From positions 1-57,333 of the forward strand of contig NZ_JAMKFA010000020.1 of the NCBI RefSeq assembly GCF_025499515.1: a stretch of DNA of 57,333 nucleotides, read 5' to 3'. Origin of the DNA: Flavobacterium odoriferum. GTDB lineage: Bacteria; Bacteroidota; Bacteroidia; Flavobacteriales; Flavobacteriaceae. Shown here piece by piece: positions 37,298 through 45,238 of the stretch. The stretch's first letter is position 1. Every line of letters begins with the position of its first letter. The translations under genes were made by a program, and so were the position numbers. The notes beneath the pieces are model-generated. The model was given only the letters and a program-made list of their open reading frames with translations. It did not search any database and had not been told where the DNA came from.

Positions 37298-37328
37298 AAA
37301 AGCTCCGAACATTGTTCGGAGCTTTTTT
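37298..37328 (+). terminator. Terminator of the tRNA operon
   Basis: AAAAGCTCCGAAC pairs perfectly with GTTCGGAGCTTTT (13 bp, ATT loop), followed by more T. Confidence 0.92.
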
Positions 37329-37401
37329 TGTTTAGAAAATTCTTAGTTTAAAAAATTCTATTATCTTTAAAGAATTCTTTATAAAATTATCAATCACAAC
37401 T

Positions 37402-37752
37402 ATGGGTACATTTGTAATCGCACAACGATTAAGTGGAGTTTATAAATATGAGTTTGTTTCCAGAAAAGGAAAAACTATTTTTACGAGCAACGATTTTGAA
37501 TTGCGTTTTGAATGTGAAGAAGAGATAGAAAAGCTTAAAAGTTCTTTAGAAAGATGCGTTTTTATGCGCTTTAAATCGTCTAGTGGAAAGTTTTTCTTTA
37601 GATTGATATTAGATGAACATGAAATTGCAGTGAGCAGGAGATATACTACACAATTGTTGCTTCAAAAAGGGATTGATGAAATCATCAAGTATGCTGACAA
37701 AGCGGAGTTTTTAGACTTTTCATCTGCCGAAGACATATTTGGTAATTTATAG
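37402..37752 (+). CDS. DUF1508 (YegP-like) domain protein
   Basis: The 116-aa soluble protein has two related halves. The second shows the DUF1508 pattern: FMRFKSSSGKFFFRLILDEHEIAVSRRYTTQLLLQKGIDEIIKYA. The first half (YKYEFVSRKGKTIFTSNDFELRFECEEEIEKLK) resembles a degenerate copy. YegP-type domains usually occur as tandem pairs in a small protein, as here. Function is unknown. It ends 53 bases from a convergent lipoprotein gene. Confidence 0.8.
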   Translation: MGTFVIAQRLSGVYKYEFVSRKGKTIFTSNDFELRFECEEEIEKLKSSLERCVFMRFKSSSGKFFFRLILDEHEIAVSRRYTTQLLLQKGIDEIIKYADKAEFLDFSSAEDIFGNL

Positions 37753-37755
37753 GAA

Positions 37756-37788
37756 TAAAAAAATCCCGACAAAATCGGGATTAATTTA
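37756..37788 (-). terminator. Terminator between DUF1508 gene and Ala-rich lipoprotein
   Basis: AATCCCGA at 37762-37769 and TCGGGATT at 37775-37782 form the stem. The A-run on the left makes it best for the minus-strand lipoprotein transcript, but it can fold on both strands. Confidence 0.85.
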
Positions 37789-37804
37789 TTTCAGAAAGTT
37801 AAAA

Positions 37805-38053
37805 TTATTTTTTAACAGCTTCTTTAACGTCTTTAGCAGCTTCTTCAACTTTAGCAGCTCCAGCTTCAACAGCACCTTCAACTTTAGCAGCAGCAGAATC
37901 AGCAACTACAGCAGTAGAATCAGCAACAGTTTCAACAGTTTCTTCAACTACAGCAGCAGTAGAATCAACAGCAGCTTCAGTGTTTTCAGCAGCTTCTTTA
38001 CAAGAAACGAACATAGCAGCAACAACTGCTAAACTTAATACAACTTTTTTCAT
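37805..38053 (-). CDS. Ala/Glu/Val-rich small lipoprotein, 82 aa (tandem copy 1)
   Basis: The signal MKKVVLSLAVVAAMFVSC ends in a lipobox at Cys18. The mature part is a low-complexity run of Ala, Glu, Val, Thr and Asp that ends in Lys-rich helical repeats (AKVEEAAKDVKEAVKK). It is a tandem paralogue of the gene at 38173-38379: their first 22 residues are nearly identical. The second half resembles the 84-aa lipoprotein at 44.9-45.2 kb. An outer-membrane or periplasmic helical coat role is possible but not shown. Confidence 0.78.
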   Translation of the reverse strand: MKKVVLSLAVVAAMFVSCKEAAENTEAAVDSTAAVVEETVETVADSTAVVADSAAAKVEGAVEAGAAKVEEAAKDVKEAVKK

Positions 38054-38120
38054 TTTGTTTTAATTATAAAAGGTTAAAATTTTGTTTTGAATTGACTTTC
38101 ACAATTCTGGTTTTTTTATA

Positions 38121-38150
38121 TTTTAAAAAAAGCCCCACTTAGTGGAGCTT
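38121..38150 (-). terminator. Terminator of tandem lipoprotein copy 2
   Basis: AAGCTCCACT/AGTGGGGCTT fold on the minus strand with one G-U pair, followed by a U-run. On the plus strand the stem has a mismatch, so it serves the minus-strand gene. Confidence 0.78.
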
Positions 38151-38172
38151 GATTTTTTCTGTCAGCAATAAA

Positions 38173-38379
38173 TTACTTAGCAGCTGGAGCTTCTGTAGCA
38201 GCTGGAGCTTCAACAGCAGCAGAATCAGCAACAACAGCAGTAGAATCAGCAACTGGTGCTTCTTCAACAGCAGGAGTTTCAACAGCAGTAGAATCTACAG
38301 CTGGAGTTTCTGTAGCAGCTTCTTTACAAGAAACGAACATAGCAGCAACGATAGCTAAACTTAAAACAACTTTTTTCAT
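38173..38379 (-). CDS. Ala/Pro/Val-rich small lipoprotein, 68 aa (tandem copy 2)
   Basis: The signal MKKVVLSLAIVAAMFVSC leads to Cys18. The mature 50 residues are TETPAVDST, VETPAVEEAPVADST and VEAPAATEAPAAK-type repeats, largely unstructured and rich in Pro and Ala. It shares its first 22 residues with copy 1 but differs in the tail: copy 1 is helical with Lys/Glu, this one is Pro-rich. It has its own promoter and terminator. Confidence 0.75.
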   Translation of the reverse strand: MKKVVLSLAIVAAMFVSCKEAATETPAVDSTAVETPAVEEAPVADSTAVVADSAAVEAPAATEAPAAK

Positions 38380-38415
38380 CTTACTAAATTATAAAGGTTA
38401 ATTATTAATTCGGAG

Positions 38416-38443
38416 CAAAGATATAAATTTTTTAACATGTCAA
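38416..38443 (-). promoter_or_regulatory. Promoter of tandem lipoprotein copy 2
   Basis: Read on the minus strand: TTG at 38443-38441, a 17-base spacer and TATCTTTG at 38423-38416. This fits the Bacteroidota consensus and lies 37 bases before the start codon. Confidence 0.65.
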
Positions 38444-38543
38444 AATATTTTTAGACAATTTTTTTAATTTTTTTTTCTTTGGATTCCGAAATGCTATATT
38501 TCAAATGCCGTGCCAAACTTTATTTTTTAAAAAAATATTCTAA

Positions 38544-40697
38544 TTATTTGGCTTTTTGAGACTTAGGATAAACAATAGTCATCTCTTCTATAAGGTTTTT
38601 CGCACCAGCAAACTTGTCAATTACGAACAAAATGTATCTTGCGTCAACCATAATGTTTCTACAAATCTCAGGACTGTAGTAAATGTCGCTCATTGTACCT
38701 TCCCAAACTCTATCAAAGTTTAATCCGATTAGGTTTCCTTTTGCATCTAAAGCAGGACTTCCAGAGTTTCCTCCAGTAGTATGATTCGTTGCAATAAACG
38801 CTAATGGCATTTTCCCGTTTTTATCGGCATATCTTCCGTAATCTTTTGCATTGTACAAATCGATTAATTTTTTAGGAACATCAAATTCGTAATCGCCAGG
38901 AATATATTTTTCGATAACACCATCTAAATAACTTACAGGTTCGTAAATAACTGCATCGCTTGGTTTGTAGCCTTTTACTTTTCCATAAGTTACACGTAGT
39001 GTACTGTTAGCATCAGGGAAAATTCTATCGTTAGGAAAGAATTCCATAATACCTTTCATATAGGTTCTTTGTAATGCAATGTTTTTTAAGTTGATCTCAT
39101 CAAACTTAGGTGCTACATTTTTTTGGTAACTATCTGCAATTGATTTTACCAATTGATAGCCTTTATCCTGATTTAATTTTTCTAAAACTGATTTAGCATC
39201 ACCATTCAATAATTCTTTCAAACCATTGAAGTTAGTTAATTTAGAAGAACCAAAAACACTAGTTGTTAAAGAAGAAGCATTAACATTGTTTAAACTTTCA
39301 GGTAAAAATTGTTTTGGAGATTTTGTAGCATATAAATTAATTAATTGTTCAAAAACTTTCTCATCAACTTGAGCGCTGTAATCTTTATATAGACCTTCAA
39401 ATCCTGAAATTAAATTGTTCTTTCTGTCATTAAATGCTTGTTCGCCTTTTGTATTGTATACTTGTTCTAATTGATACAAACGGTATCCAAAAGATAAAAT
39501 TTCTGAATTACGTAAAACAACTTCTGTAAAGTAATCTCTAGCAATAGCATATTCTCTAATGTCTTTGTAGTTCTTTTCAAAATCAGCTAAAATAGTTCCG
39601 TATTCTGCTTGCTTTCCTGCTTTGTTAACTCTTTCTTGGAATTTCTTTTCGAAATCTTTTTTAATGGCAACTGCATTGGATTTTTTCAAACCTTTAGTTT
39701 CTCCAATCCATTTTTTCCAATAATTCGCAACACCTGCGTATTTTGAAGCGTACTGAATTTTAATTGCGTTATCTTTTCTCATGAAACCATCTTGCACTTT
39801 TAAAGCGGCATCACGAATTTCAATTTTAGCCGGATTCAAATCATTTACAATTTGTTCTACGGCGAATGATGGTAAATATTCTTGTGTTCTTCCTGGATAA
39901 CCCATTACCATAGTGAAATCGTTTTCTTGAATTCCTTTTGCAGAAACTGGGAAAAAGTGTTTTGGTTTGTATGGAACGTTGTCTTTTGAATAGTCTGCAG
40001 GACGATTGTTTTTATCAGCGTAAATTCTAAACAAAGAGAAATCTCCTGTGTGACGAGGCCAAACCCAGTTATCAGTATCAGAACCAAATTTTCCAATTGA
40101 ACTTGGTGGTGCTCCAACTAAACGAACATCTTTGAAATTTTCGGTTACAAATAATAAGTATTGGTTTCCATCATAAAAAGCACGAATCATTACATCTTGC
40201 CAAGCTTCTTTTTGGAAACTTTTGCTAACAGTAGCAATATTTTGTTGGATTTTCTTTTGTTTATCGCTTTCGGTTGGAAGATTTAAAACACCTTCAAAAA
40301 TTTTATTAGTAACATCTTCAATTTTAATGATGAAAGTTACTGTTAAATCTTTGTTTGGCAATTCGTCTTCCATTTTGTAAGCCCAAAAACCATTCGTTAA
40401 ATAATCATTTTCAACAGTAGAATGACTTTGAATATTGTCATAACCACAGTGGTGATTGGTTAAAAGAAGTCCTTTTGGTGAAATCATTTCAGCTGTACAA
40501 CCGCCATCAAAATGAGGAACAGCATCTTTTAAGCTGGAATTATTTACCGAATAAATATCATCGGCACTAATTTTCATTCCCAAAGCTTTCATTTCTTTTT
40601 CATTGGTTCCTTTTAAAAGCGAAGGAATCCACATGCCTCCTTGTTGCGCTTGAACTTGGAAAACAACTAAAACAAGTAGTAATTTTAAAAATTTCAT
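38544..40697 (-). CDS. S46 family dipeptidyl-peptidase, DPP11 type (Asp/Glu specificity predicted)
   Basis: The 717-aa protein has a signal peptide (LLLVLVVFQVQAQ) and the S46 chymotrypsin-like fold. The catalytic His lies in LLLTNHHCGYD (about residue 82-83), and the catalytic Ser is Ser645 in GGNSGSPALD. Arg663, 18 residues later (LNFDR), corresponds to the residue that gives DPP11 its preference for Asp/Glu at P1; DPP7 has Gly there. DPP11 releases acidic dipeptides in the periplasm. It is the third gene of a waaA-GNAT-S46 series, 10 bases after the GNAT stop. Confidence 0.93.
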   Translation of the reverse strand: MKFLKLLLVLVVFQVQAQQGGMWIPSLLKGTNEKEMKALGMKISADDIYSVNNSSLKDAVPHFDGGCTAEMISPKGLLLTNHHCGYDNIQSHSTVENDYLTNGFWAYKMEDELPNKDLTVTFIIKIEDVTNKIFEGVLNLPTESDKQKKIQQNIATVSKSFQKEAWQDVMIRAFYDGNQYLLFVTENFKDVRLVGAPPSSIGKFGSDTDNWVWPRHTGDFSLFRIYADKNNRPADYSKDNVPYKPKHFFPVSAKGIQENDFTMVMGYPGRTQEYLPSFAVEQIVNDLNPAKIEIRDAALKVQDGFMRKDNAIKIQYASKYAGVANYWKKWIGETKGLKKSNAVAIKKDFEKKFQERVNKAGKQAEYGTILADFEKNYKDIREYAIARDYFTEVVLRNSEILSFGYRLYQLEQVYNTKGEQAFNDRKNNLISGFEGLYKDYSAQVDEKVFEQLINLYATKSPKQFLPESLNNVNASSLTTSVFGSSKLTNFNGLKELLNGDAKSVLEKLNQDKGYQLVKSIADSYQKNVAPKFDEINLKNIALQRTYMKGIMEFFPNDRIFPDANSTLRVTYGKVKGYKPSDAVIYEPVSYLDGVIEKYIPGDYEFDVPKKLIDLYNAKDYGRYADKNGKMPLAFIATNHTTGGNSGSPALDAKGNLIGLNFDRVWEGTMSDIYYSPEICRNIMVDARYILFVIDKFAGAKNLIEEMTIVYPKSQKAK

Positions 40698-40707
40698 AGG
40701 TATAATT

Positions 40708-41157
40708 TTATTTAGGGACTTTGTATTTCATTAATTTTCGGTTGTGAATTACAAAATCGTGTGCAAGATACAATTTTTGTGCGTTTTCGTTATGCGGTTC
40801 GACTTCTAAATACAGTAATTTTAACGATAATTTAGGAACTTCTTTCTGAATAAACTGAATAGCTTCTTTCCCAATTCCTTTTCCACGAGCGGTTTCTTTG
40901 ATGAATAATTCGTCTACAAAAGCAATTTTCCCACCATATTCGAAACTGAAAATAAATGTTAGAATGATGTAACCTACAATTTCATTTTCAGTATATATTA
41001 ACCAAGATTTTCCAAGATGTTCATTCGAAATAAATTCCTGAAACAAATTTTTAGCTACTTCAACATCAATCGGATAATTGTCAATCGCATAGAAATCTTG
41101 CATCATTTGAGTGATGGTTGAAATGTCTATTATTTCTAATGGTTTGAAGCTTGTCAT
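40708..41157 (-). CDS. GNAT family N-acetyltransferase
   Basis: The 149-aa protein shows the acetyl-CoA loop as LFIKETARGKGIGKEAIQF near residue 88 and a C-terminal strand-helix with LYLEVEPHNENAQKLYLAHDF. Its start overlaps the stop of waaA by one base (TAATG), so the two are coupled. The acetylation target is unknown. Confidence 0.9.
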   Translation of the reverse strand: MTSFKPLEIIDISTITQMMQDFYAIDNYPIDVEVAKNLFQEFISNEHLGKSWLIYTENEIVGYIILTFIFSFEYGGKIAFVDELFIKETARGKGIGKEAIQFIQKEVPKLSLKLLYLEVEPHNENAQKLYLAHDFVIHNRKLMKYKVPK

Positions 41158-42410
41158 TAGTTCAAAATATGATTCATAATCGTTTGAGTCGCTCCTTTAT
41201 TCATTTGAACAAATGTGCTGCAAATGTGCCCTTTTTCTAATCGTTCGTCTTCGTTGTGAAGCAACAAATCAAAAGCTTCATTTAATTGGGTTTGATTTTG
41301 AATCGAAATACAACCTTCCATATTTACCAAAGCCGTAGCTTCAGCAAAATGCGAATAATTTGGTCCAATTACAACCGGAACACCAAAAGTAGCCGGTTCC
41401 AAAATATTATGCACACCCGGATTTCCAAAACCTCCACCTACATAAGCAATATCGGCATACGAGTAAATTTTGGTTAAAATCCCGATGGTGTCAATAATGA
41501 AAACCTGAAAAGCCTCTATTTTGTCATGCTGAACTTGTTTCAGCATCTCATCTTTTTCCGAATACAAAATCGTTTTCTTTTGAATTTGATTTTTGAGATT
41601 TGAAATTTGCTCTTGTTTGATATTATGTGGCGCAATAATAAATTTCACGTCATCCGAAATTTGATTAATGTAATTCACTAATAAACTTTCATCTTTTGGC
41701 CAAGAACTTCCAATAACGATAGTGGTTGTATTGTCTTTAAATTGTTCGATAAAATCCAATGAATTATCACGTTCTAAAATTGAAACTACTCGGTCAAAGC
41801 GCGTGTCGCCAGAAACTTTTACGTTATTAAAACCGATACTTTGTAAAAGTGTTTTTGAACTTTCATTCTGAACAAAAAAGTAATCAAATGTTTTAAGTGC
41901 GTTTCTGTAAAATCCGCCATACCATTTAAAAAACGCTTGATTTTCTCGTAAAATTCCTGAAATTAGATAAGTCTTTATTTGTTGTTTCTTAAGTTCGTTC
42001 AGATAATTTGGCCAATATTCATATTTAATAAAAAACACCATTTCGGGATGAACTAATTTGATAAATTGTTTCGCATTTGAAATCGTGTCCAAAGGCAAAT
42101 AAACCGTAACATCAGCAACGGCATTGTTTTTTCGAACTTCATAACCCGAAGGCGAAAAAAAAGTAACCACAATTTTATGACTTGGGAATTGTTGTTTGAT
42201 TGCTTCAATAACAGGTAAACCTTGCTCATATTCGCCCAAAGAAGCGGCGTGAAACCAAATTGTTTTATCCGAAGTTTGAATTTTATTAGCCAAAGTTTGA
42301 AAAACCGACTTTCGTCCATCAACAAAAAGTTTCATTTTTGGACTAAAAACCGCAATTATTTTTAGCAATTGTGAAGCTAGAATTACAATTAAATTATATA
42401 TTTGTTTCAT
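41157..42410 (-). CDS. waaA: 3-deoxy-D-manno-octulosonic acid transferase
   Basis: The 417-aa GT30 glycosyltransferase attaches Kdo to lipid A at the inner membrane. The N-terminal membrane anchor (LIVILASQLLKIIAVF) is followed by TIWFHAASLGEYEQGLPVIEAI with the general-base Glu. Family motifs KYEYWPNYL, ISGILRENQAFFKWYGGFYRN and YVGGGFGNPGVHNILEPATFGVPVVIGP follow. The gene overlaps the next GNAT gene by one base and is divergent from a small membrane-protein gene. Confidence 0.94.
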   Translation of the reverse strand: MKQIYNLIVILASQLLKIIAVFSPKMKLFVDGRKSVFQTLANKIQTSDKTIWFHAASLGEYEQGLPVIEAIKQQFPSHKIVVTFFSPSGYEVRKNNAVADVTVYLPLDTISNAKQFIKLVHPEMVFFIKYEYWPNYLNELKKQQIKTYLISGILRENQAFFKWYGGFYRNALKTFDYFFVQNESSKTLLQSIGFNNVKVSGDTRFDRVVSILERDNSLDFIEQFKDNTTTIVIGSSWPKDESLLVNYINQISDDVKFIIAPHNIKQEQISNLKNQIQKKTILYSEKDEMLKQVQHDKIEAFQVFIIDTIGILTKIYSYADIAYVGGGFGNPGVHNILEPATFGVPVVIGPNYSHFAEATALVNMEGCISIQNQTQLNEAFDLLLHNEDERLEKGHICSTFVQMNKGATQTIMNHILN

Positions 42411-42462
42411 GCCTTTAATTAAGATTATAAAAGTACGATTGTTTCATCAAATAAAAAAAAAC

Positions 42463-42654
42463 ATGAAATTATTTTCAATACGAATGGGTGTTTTTGCTGT
42501 TTTATTTTTCGTCTTCAATTTATTAGCAAAGAAGTATCTTTTTGAAGATCAGATTAATGAAAAATCAATATTTGCTACATTAGTTTCTACTATAATAGTT
42601 TGTTTATTTCTTTATTTTTTAAACAGAAAAAAAACTACATCAAAAGATAATTAG
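42463..42654 (+). CDS. Small two-helix membrane protein, 63 aa
   Basis: From the ATG at 42463 the frame encodes MGVFAVLFFVFNLLAKKYL and ATLVSTIIVCLFLYFLNRKK, two membrane helices with a short loop and a Lys-rich end. The frame is also open from 42409, but that ATG overlaps the divergent waaA start. No family recognised. Confidence 0.6.
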   Translation: MKLFSIRMGVFAVLFFVFNLLAKKYLFEDQINEKSIFATLVSTIIVCLFLYFLNRKKTTSKDN

Positions 42655-42662
42655 TAATTTTG
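42655..42662 (+). promoter_or_regulatory. Putative -7 element for the DegT aminotransferase gene
   Basis: TAATTTTG fits TAnnTTTG and sits 19 bases before the start codon. No TTG is found at the usual distance. Confidence 0.35.
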
Positions 42663-42681
42663 CTAACAGAAAATTTCAATT

Positions 42682-43809
42682 ATGAGAAAATTGCAAATGG
42701 TTGACTTAAAAAGTCAATACGAAAAAATAAAAGAAGAAGTAAATGCTTCTATTCAAGAGGTTTTAGATACAAACACATACATTAATGGACCTTTGGTTCA
42801 CCAATTTCAGGCTGATTTAGAAAAATATTTGGGCGTAAAACACGTAATTCCATGTGCTAACGGAACCGATGCGTTGCAAATTGCCATGATGGGATTAGAT
42901 TTGAAACCAGGTGACGAGGTAATTACTGCTGATTTTACATTCGCTGCAACAGTAGAAGTGATTGCGTTATTGCAATTAACTCCAGTTTTAGTAGATGTCG
43001 ATATGAACAATATGAACATTTCATTAGAAGGAATTCGTAAAGCAATTACACCAAAAACTAAAGCTATTGTTCCAGTACATTTATTCGGTCGCGCTGCCAA
43101 TATGGATGCGATTATGGAAATTGCTCGCGAACATAATTTATACGTTATTGAAGATAATGCGCAAGCCATTGGAGCAGATTACACTTCGAAAGATGGTTCT
43201 AAAAAGAAAGTAGGAACTATTGGTCATGTAGCGGCAACTTCATTTTTCCCATCTAAAAACTTAGGGTGTTATGGTGATGGTGGAGCAATTTTCACGAATG
43301 ATGATGCTTTAGCACACAAAATAAGAGGAATCGTAAATCACGGAATGTACGAAAGATATCACCATGATGTAGTAGGGGTGAATTCGCGTTTAGATAGTAT
43401 GCAAGCTGGAGTTTTGAAAGCGAAATTACCACATTTAGATACGTACAACAAAGCACGTCAAGATGCTGCAAGAAAATATAGTTTGGCTTTGGGTGTGAAT
43501 CCTAATATTTGGGCTCCAACTATTTGTGAATCTTGTGATTGTCATGTATTTCATCAATATGTAATCCGAATTATGAATGGAAAACGTGATGGTTTATTAG
43601 AGCATTTACAAGCAAAAGGAATTCCTTGTGCAATTTATTATCCAATTCCATTACACAGTCAAAAAGCGTATGCAGATGCACGTTACAAAGAAGAAGATTT
43701 CCCTGTAACAAATCAATTGGTAAAAGAAGTAATCGCATTACCAATGCACACAGAATTAGATGACGAACAAATTAAATTTATTACAGATTTGGTTTTAGAA
43801 TTTGTTTAA
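42682..43809 (+). CDS. DegT/DnrJ/EryC1/StrS family aminotransferase
   Basis: The 375-aa PLP enzyme aminates nucleotide-linked keto-sugars. The PLP-binding Lys192 is in SFFPSKNLGCYGDGGA, and the phosphate-binding site is IPCANGTDALQIAM near residue 57. EDNAQAIGA near residue 157 holds the Asp that pairs with the pyridine nitrogen. It precedes a galE-like gene by a 30-base palindrome, so both probably serve surface polysaccharide sugar synthesis. The exact sugar is not determinable. Confidence 0.92.
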   Translation: MRKLQMVDLKSQYEKIKEEVNASIQEVLDTNTYINGPLVHQFQADLEKYLGVKHVIPCANGTDALQIAMMGLDLKPGDEVITADFTFAATVEVIALLQLTPVLVDVDMNNMNISLEGIRKAITPKTKAIVPVHLFGRAANMDAIMEIAREHNLYVIEDNAQAIGADYTSKDGSKKKVGTIGHVAATSFFPSKNLGCYGDGGAIFTNDDALAHKIRGIVNHGMYERYHHDVVGVNSRLDSMQAGVLKAKLPHLDTYNKARQDAARKYSLALGVNPNIWAPTICESCDCHVFHQYVIRIMNGKRDGLLEHLQAKGIPCAIYYPIPLHSQKAYADARYKEEDFPVTNQLVKEVIALPMHTELDDEQIKFITDLVLEFV

Positions 43810-43816
43810 TTCATAT

Positions 43817-43846
43817 TTGAGAGACGCGATTTATCGCGTCTCTCAA
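43817..43846. repeat. Perfect 30-base palindrome between the DegT and galE genes
   Basis: Arms TTGAGAGACGCGAT (43817-43830) and ATCGCGTCTCTCAA (43833-43846) are exact reverse complements with a 2-base centre. There is no T-run, so it is not a standard terminator. The core GAGACGCGAT stands out in AT-rich DNA; I recall similar cores as dispersed repeats in other bacteria, unchecked here. Confidence 0.8.
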
Positions 43847-43860
43847 TTTAATAAAAAAGA

Positions 43861-44877
43861 ATGAAAATACTGGTTACAGGCGGTTTAGGATTTATAGGTT
43901 CTCACACGGTTGTTGAATTACAAAATGAAGGTTTTGAAGTAATTGCAATCGACAATCTTTCTAATTCATCAATTGATGTTTTGGACGGAATTGAGCGAAT
44001 TACAGGGAAAAAGCCTTTATTTGAGAATATCGATTTGCGAGATAAATCGGCTGTTCAAAATTTCTTTTCTAAATACCAAGACATTTCAGGAGTGATTCAT
44101 TTCGCTGCTTCAAAAGCAGTAGGAGAAAGTGTTGAAAATCCGCTGTTGTATTACGAAAATAACATCAATTCTTTAGTGTATTTACTTCAAGAGTTACAGA
44201 AAAAATCAGAAGCTCATTTTATTTTCAGTTCGTCTTGCACGGTTTACGGTCAAGCCGAAAAAATGCCAATTACTGAAAATGCGCCTATTCAATCTGCGAT
44301 GTCACCTTACGGAAATACAAAGCAAATAGGTGAAGAAATTATTACAGATGTTGCTAAAGTAACCAACATTAATTCCATTTTATTACGTTATTTCAATCCG
44401 ATTGGAGCGCATCCTTCGGCTGAAATTGGTGAATTACCTTTAGGAGTTCCACAAAATTTAGTGCCATTTATCACACAAACCGCATTTGGACTTCGTGAAA
44501 AATTATCCGTTTTTGGTAGTGATTATCCAACTTCTGATGGAACAGCAATTCGTGATTACATTCATGTGGTAGATTTAGCAAAAGCACACGTAATAGCTTT
44601 ACAACGTTTGTTGAAGAAGCAAAACTCCGAAAAAGTAGAAACCTTTAATTTAGGAACAGGAACTGGAAGTTCGGTTTTAGAAGTGATAAATGCTTTTGAA
44701 AAAGTGTCCAATCAAAAATTAAATTATCAAATCGTAGGTAGAAGAGAAGGAGATGTAATCGAAGCTTATGCAAATACTGACAAAGCAAATACTGTTTTAG
44801 GTTGGAAAGCACAATCTACTTTAGAGGAAGCTTTAGCAAGTGCATGGAAATGGGAGAATAAAATCAGAAATAAATAA
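43861..44877 (+). CDS. galE: UDP-glucose 4-epimerase
   Basis: The 338-aa extended SDR enzyme interconverts UDP-glucose and UDP-galactose. The NAD-binding GGLGFIGSH begins at residue 7. The catalytic pair is Tyr150 and Lys154 (YGNTK), with Ser124-126 in FSSSCTVYG. GalE-type RYFNPIGAHPSAEIGE and GTAIRDYIHVVDLA are present. It lies 15 bases after the palindrome, near the DegT gene, and ends at a strong terminator. Confidence 0.95.
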   Translation: MKILVTGGLGFIGSHTVVELQNEGFEVIAIDNLSNSSIDVLDGIERITGKKPLFENIDLRDKSAVQNFFSKYQDISGVIHFAASKAVGESVENPLLYYENNINSLVYLLQELQKKSEAHFIFSSSCTVYGQAEKMPITENAPIQSAMSPYGNTKQIGEEIITDVAKVTNINSILLRYFNPIGAHPSAEIGELPLGVPQNLVPFITQTAFGLREKLSVFGSDYPTSDGTAIRDYIHVVDLAKAHVIALQRLLKKQNSEKVETFNLGTGTGSSVLEVINAFEKVSNQKLNYQIVGRREGDVIEAYANTDKANTVLGWKAQSTLEEALASAWKWENKIRNK

Positions 44878-44880
44878 AAT

Positions 44881-44908
44881 AAAAAAATCCTCAATTGAGG
44901 ATTTTTTT
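44881..44908. terminator. Bidirectional terminator between galE and a lipoprotein gene
   Basis: A perfect 28-base palindrome: seven A, TCCTCAA, TTGAGGA and seven T. It ends 1 base past the minus-strand gene's stop codon start. Confidence 0.9.
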
Positions 44909-45161
44909 ATTTTTCGACAGATTCTTTTACTTTTTTAGCGCCTTTTTCAACTTGTTCAGCGCCCTTTGCAATAATAACTTTTGCTTTTTCACCTACTTTT
45001 GAAGAATCTATTGCTTTTTTAGCTTTTACTTTTGCTGAATCTGCCGCTTGTTTTAAATCGGTTCCTACTGATTCAGAAGCTTCTTTTACTTTTTCTTTTG
45101 TTTCTTCTTGACAAGAAAGTAATGTCGTTGCGATTGCAATTCCTAAAAATATTTTTTTCAT
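44907..45161 (-). CDS. Small helical lipoprotein, 84 aa
   Basis: The signal MKKIFLGIAIATTLLSC ends in a lipobox at Cys17. The mature part is a Lys/Ala/Glu/Ser-rich helical chain with repeated AKKAIDSSKVGEK and AEQVEKGAKKVKESVEK motifs. The C-terminal half resembles that of the Ala-rich lipoprotein at 37.8 kb, suggesting a family. No named family is recognised with certainty. Confidence 0.75.
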   Translation of the reverse strand: MKKIFLGIAIATTLLSCQEETKEKVKEASESVGTDLKQAADSAKVKAKKAIDSSKVGEKAKVIIAKGAEQVEKGAKKVKESVEK

Positions 45162-45238
45162 GGTTGAATTTATTTATAAAAATAAAGTTACAAAATTAAT
45201 GCCAAATGAAAGTGAAATATTTTTTTGCCAAAAAGTAA

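Noticed and set aside
37739..38358. Ser/Phe-rich frames on the plus strand opposite the two tandem lipoproteins
   Set aside because: They are complements of Ala-rich low-complexity coding sequence; the minus-strand frames have lipoprotein signals, promoter and terminators.
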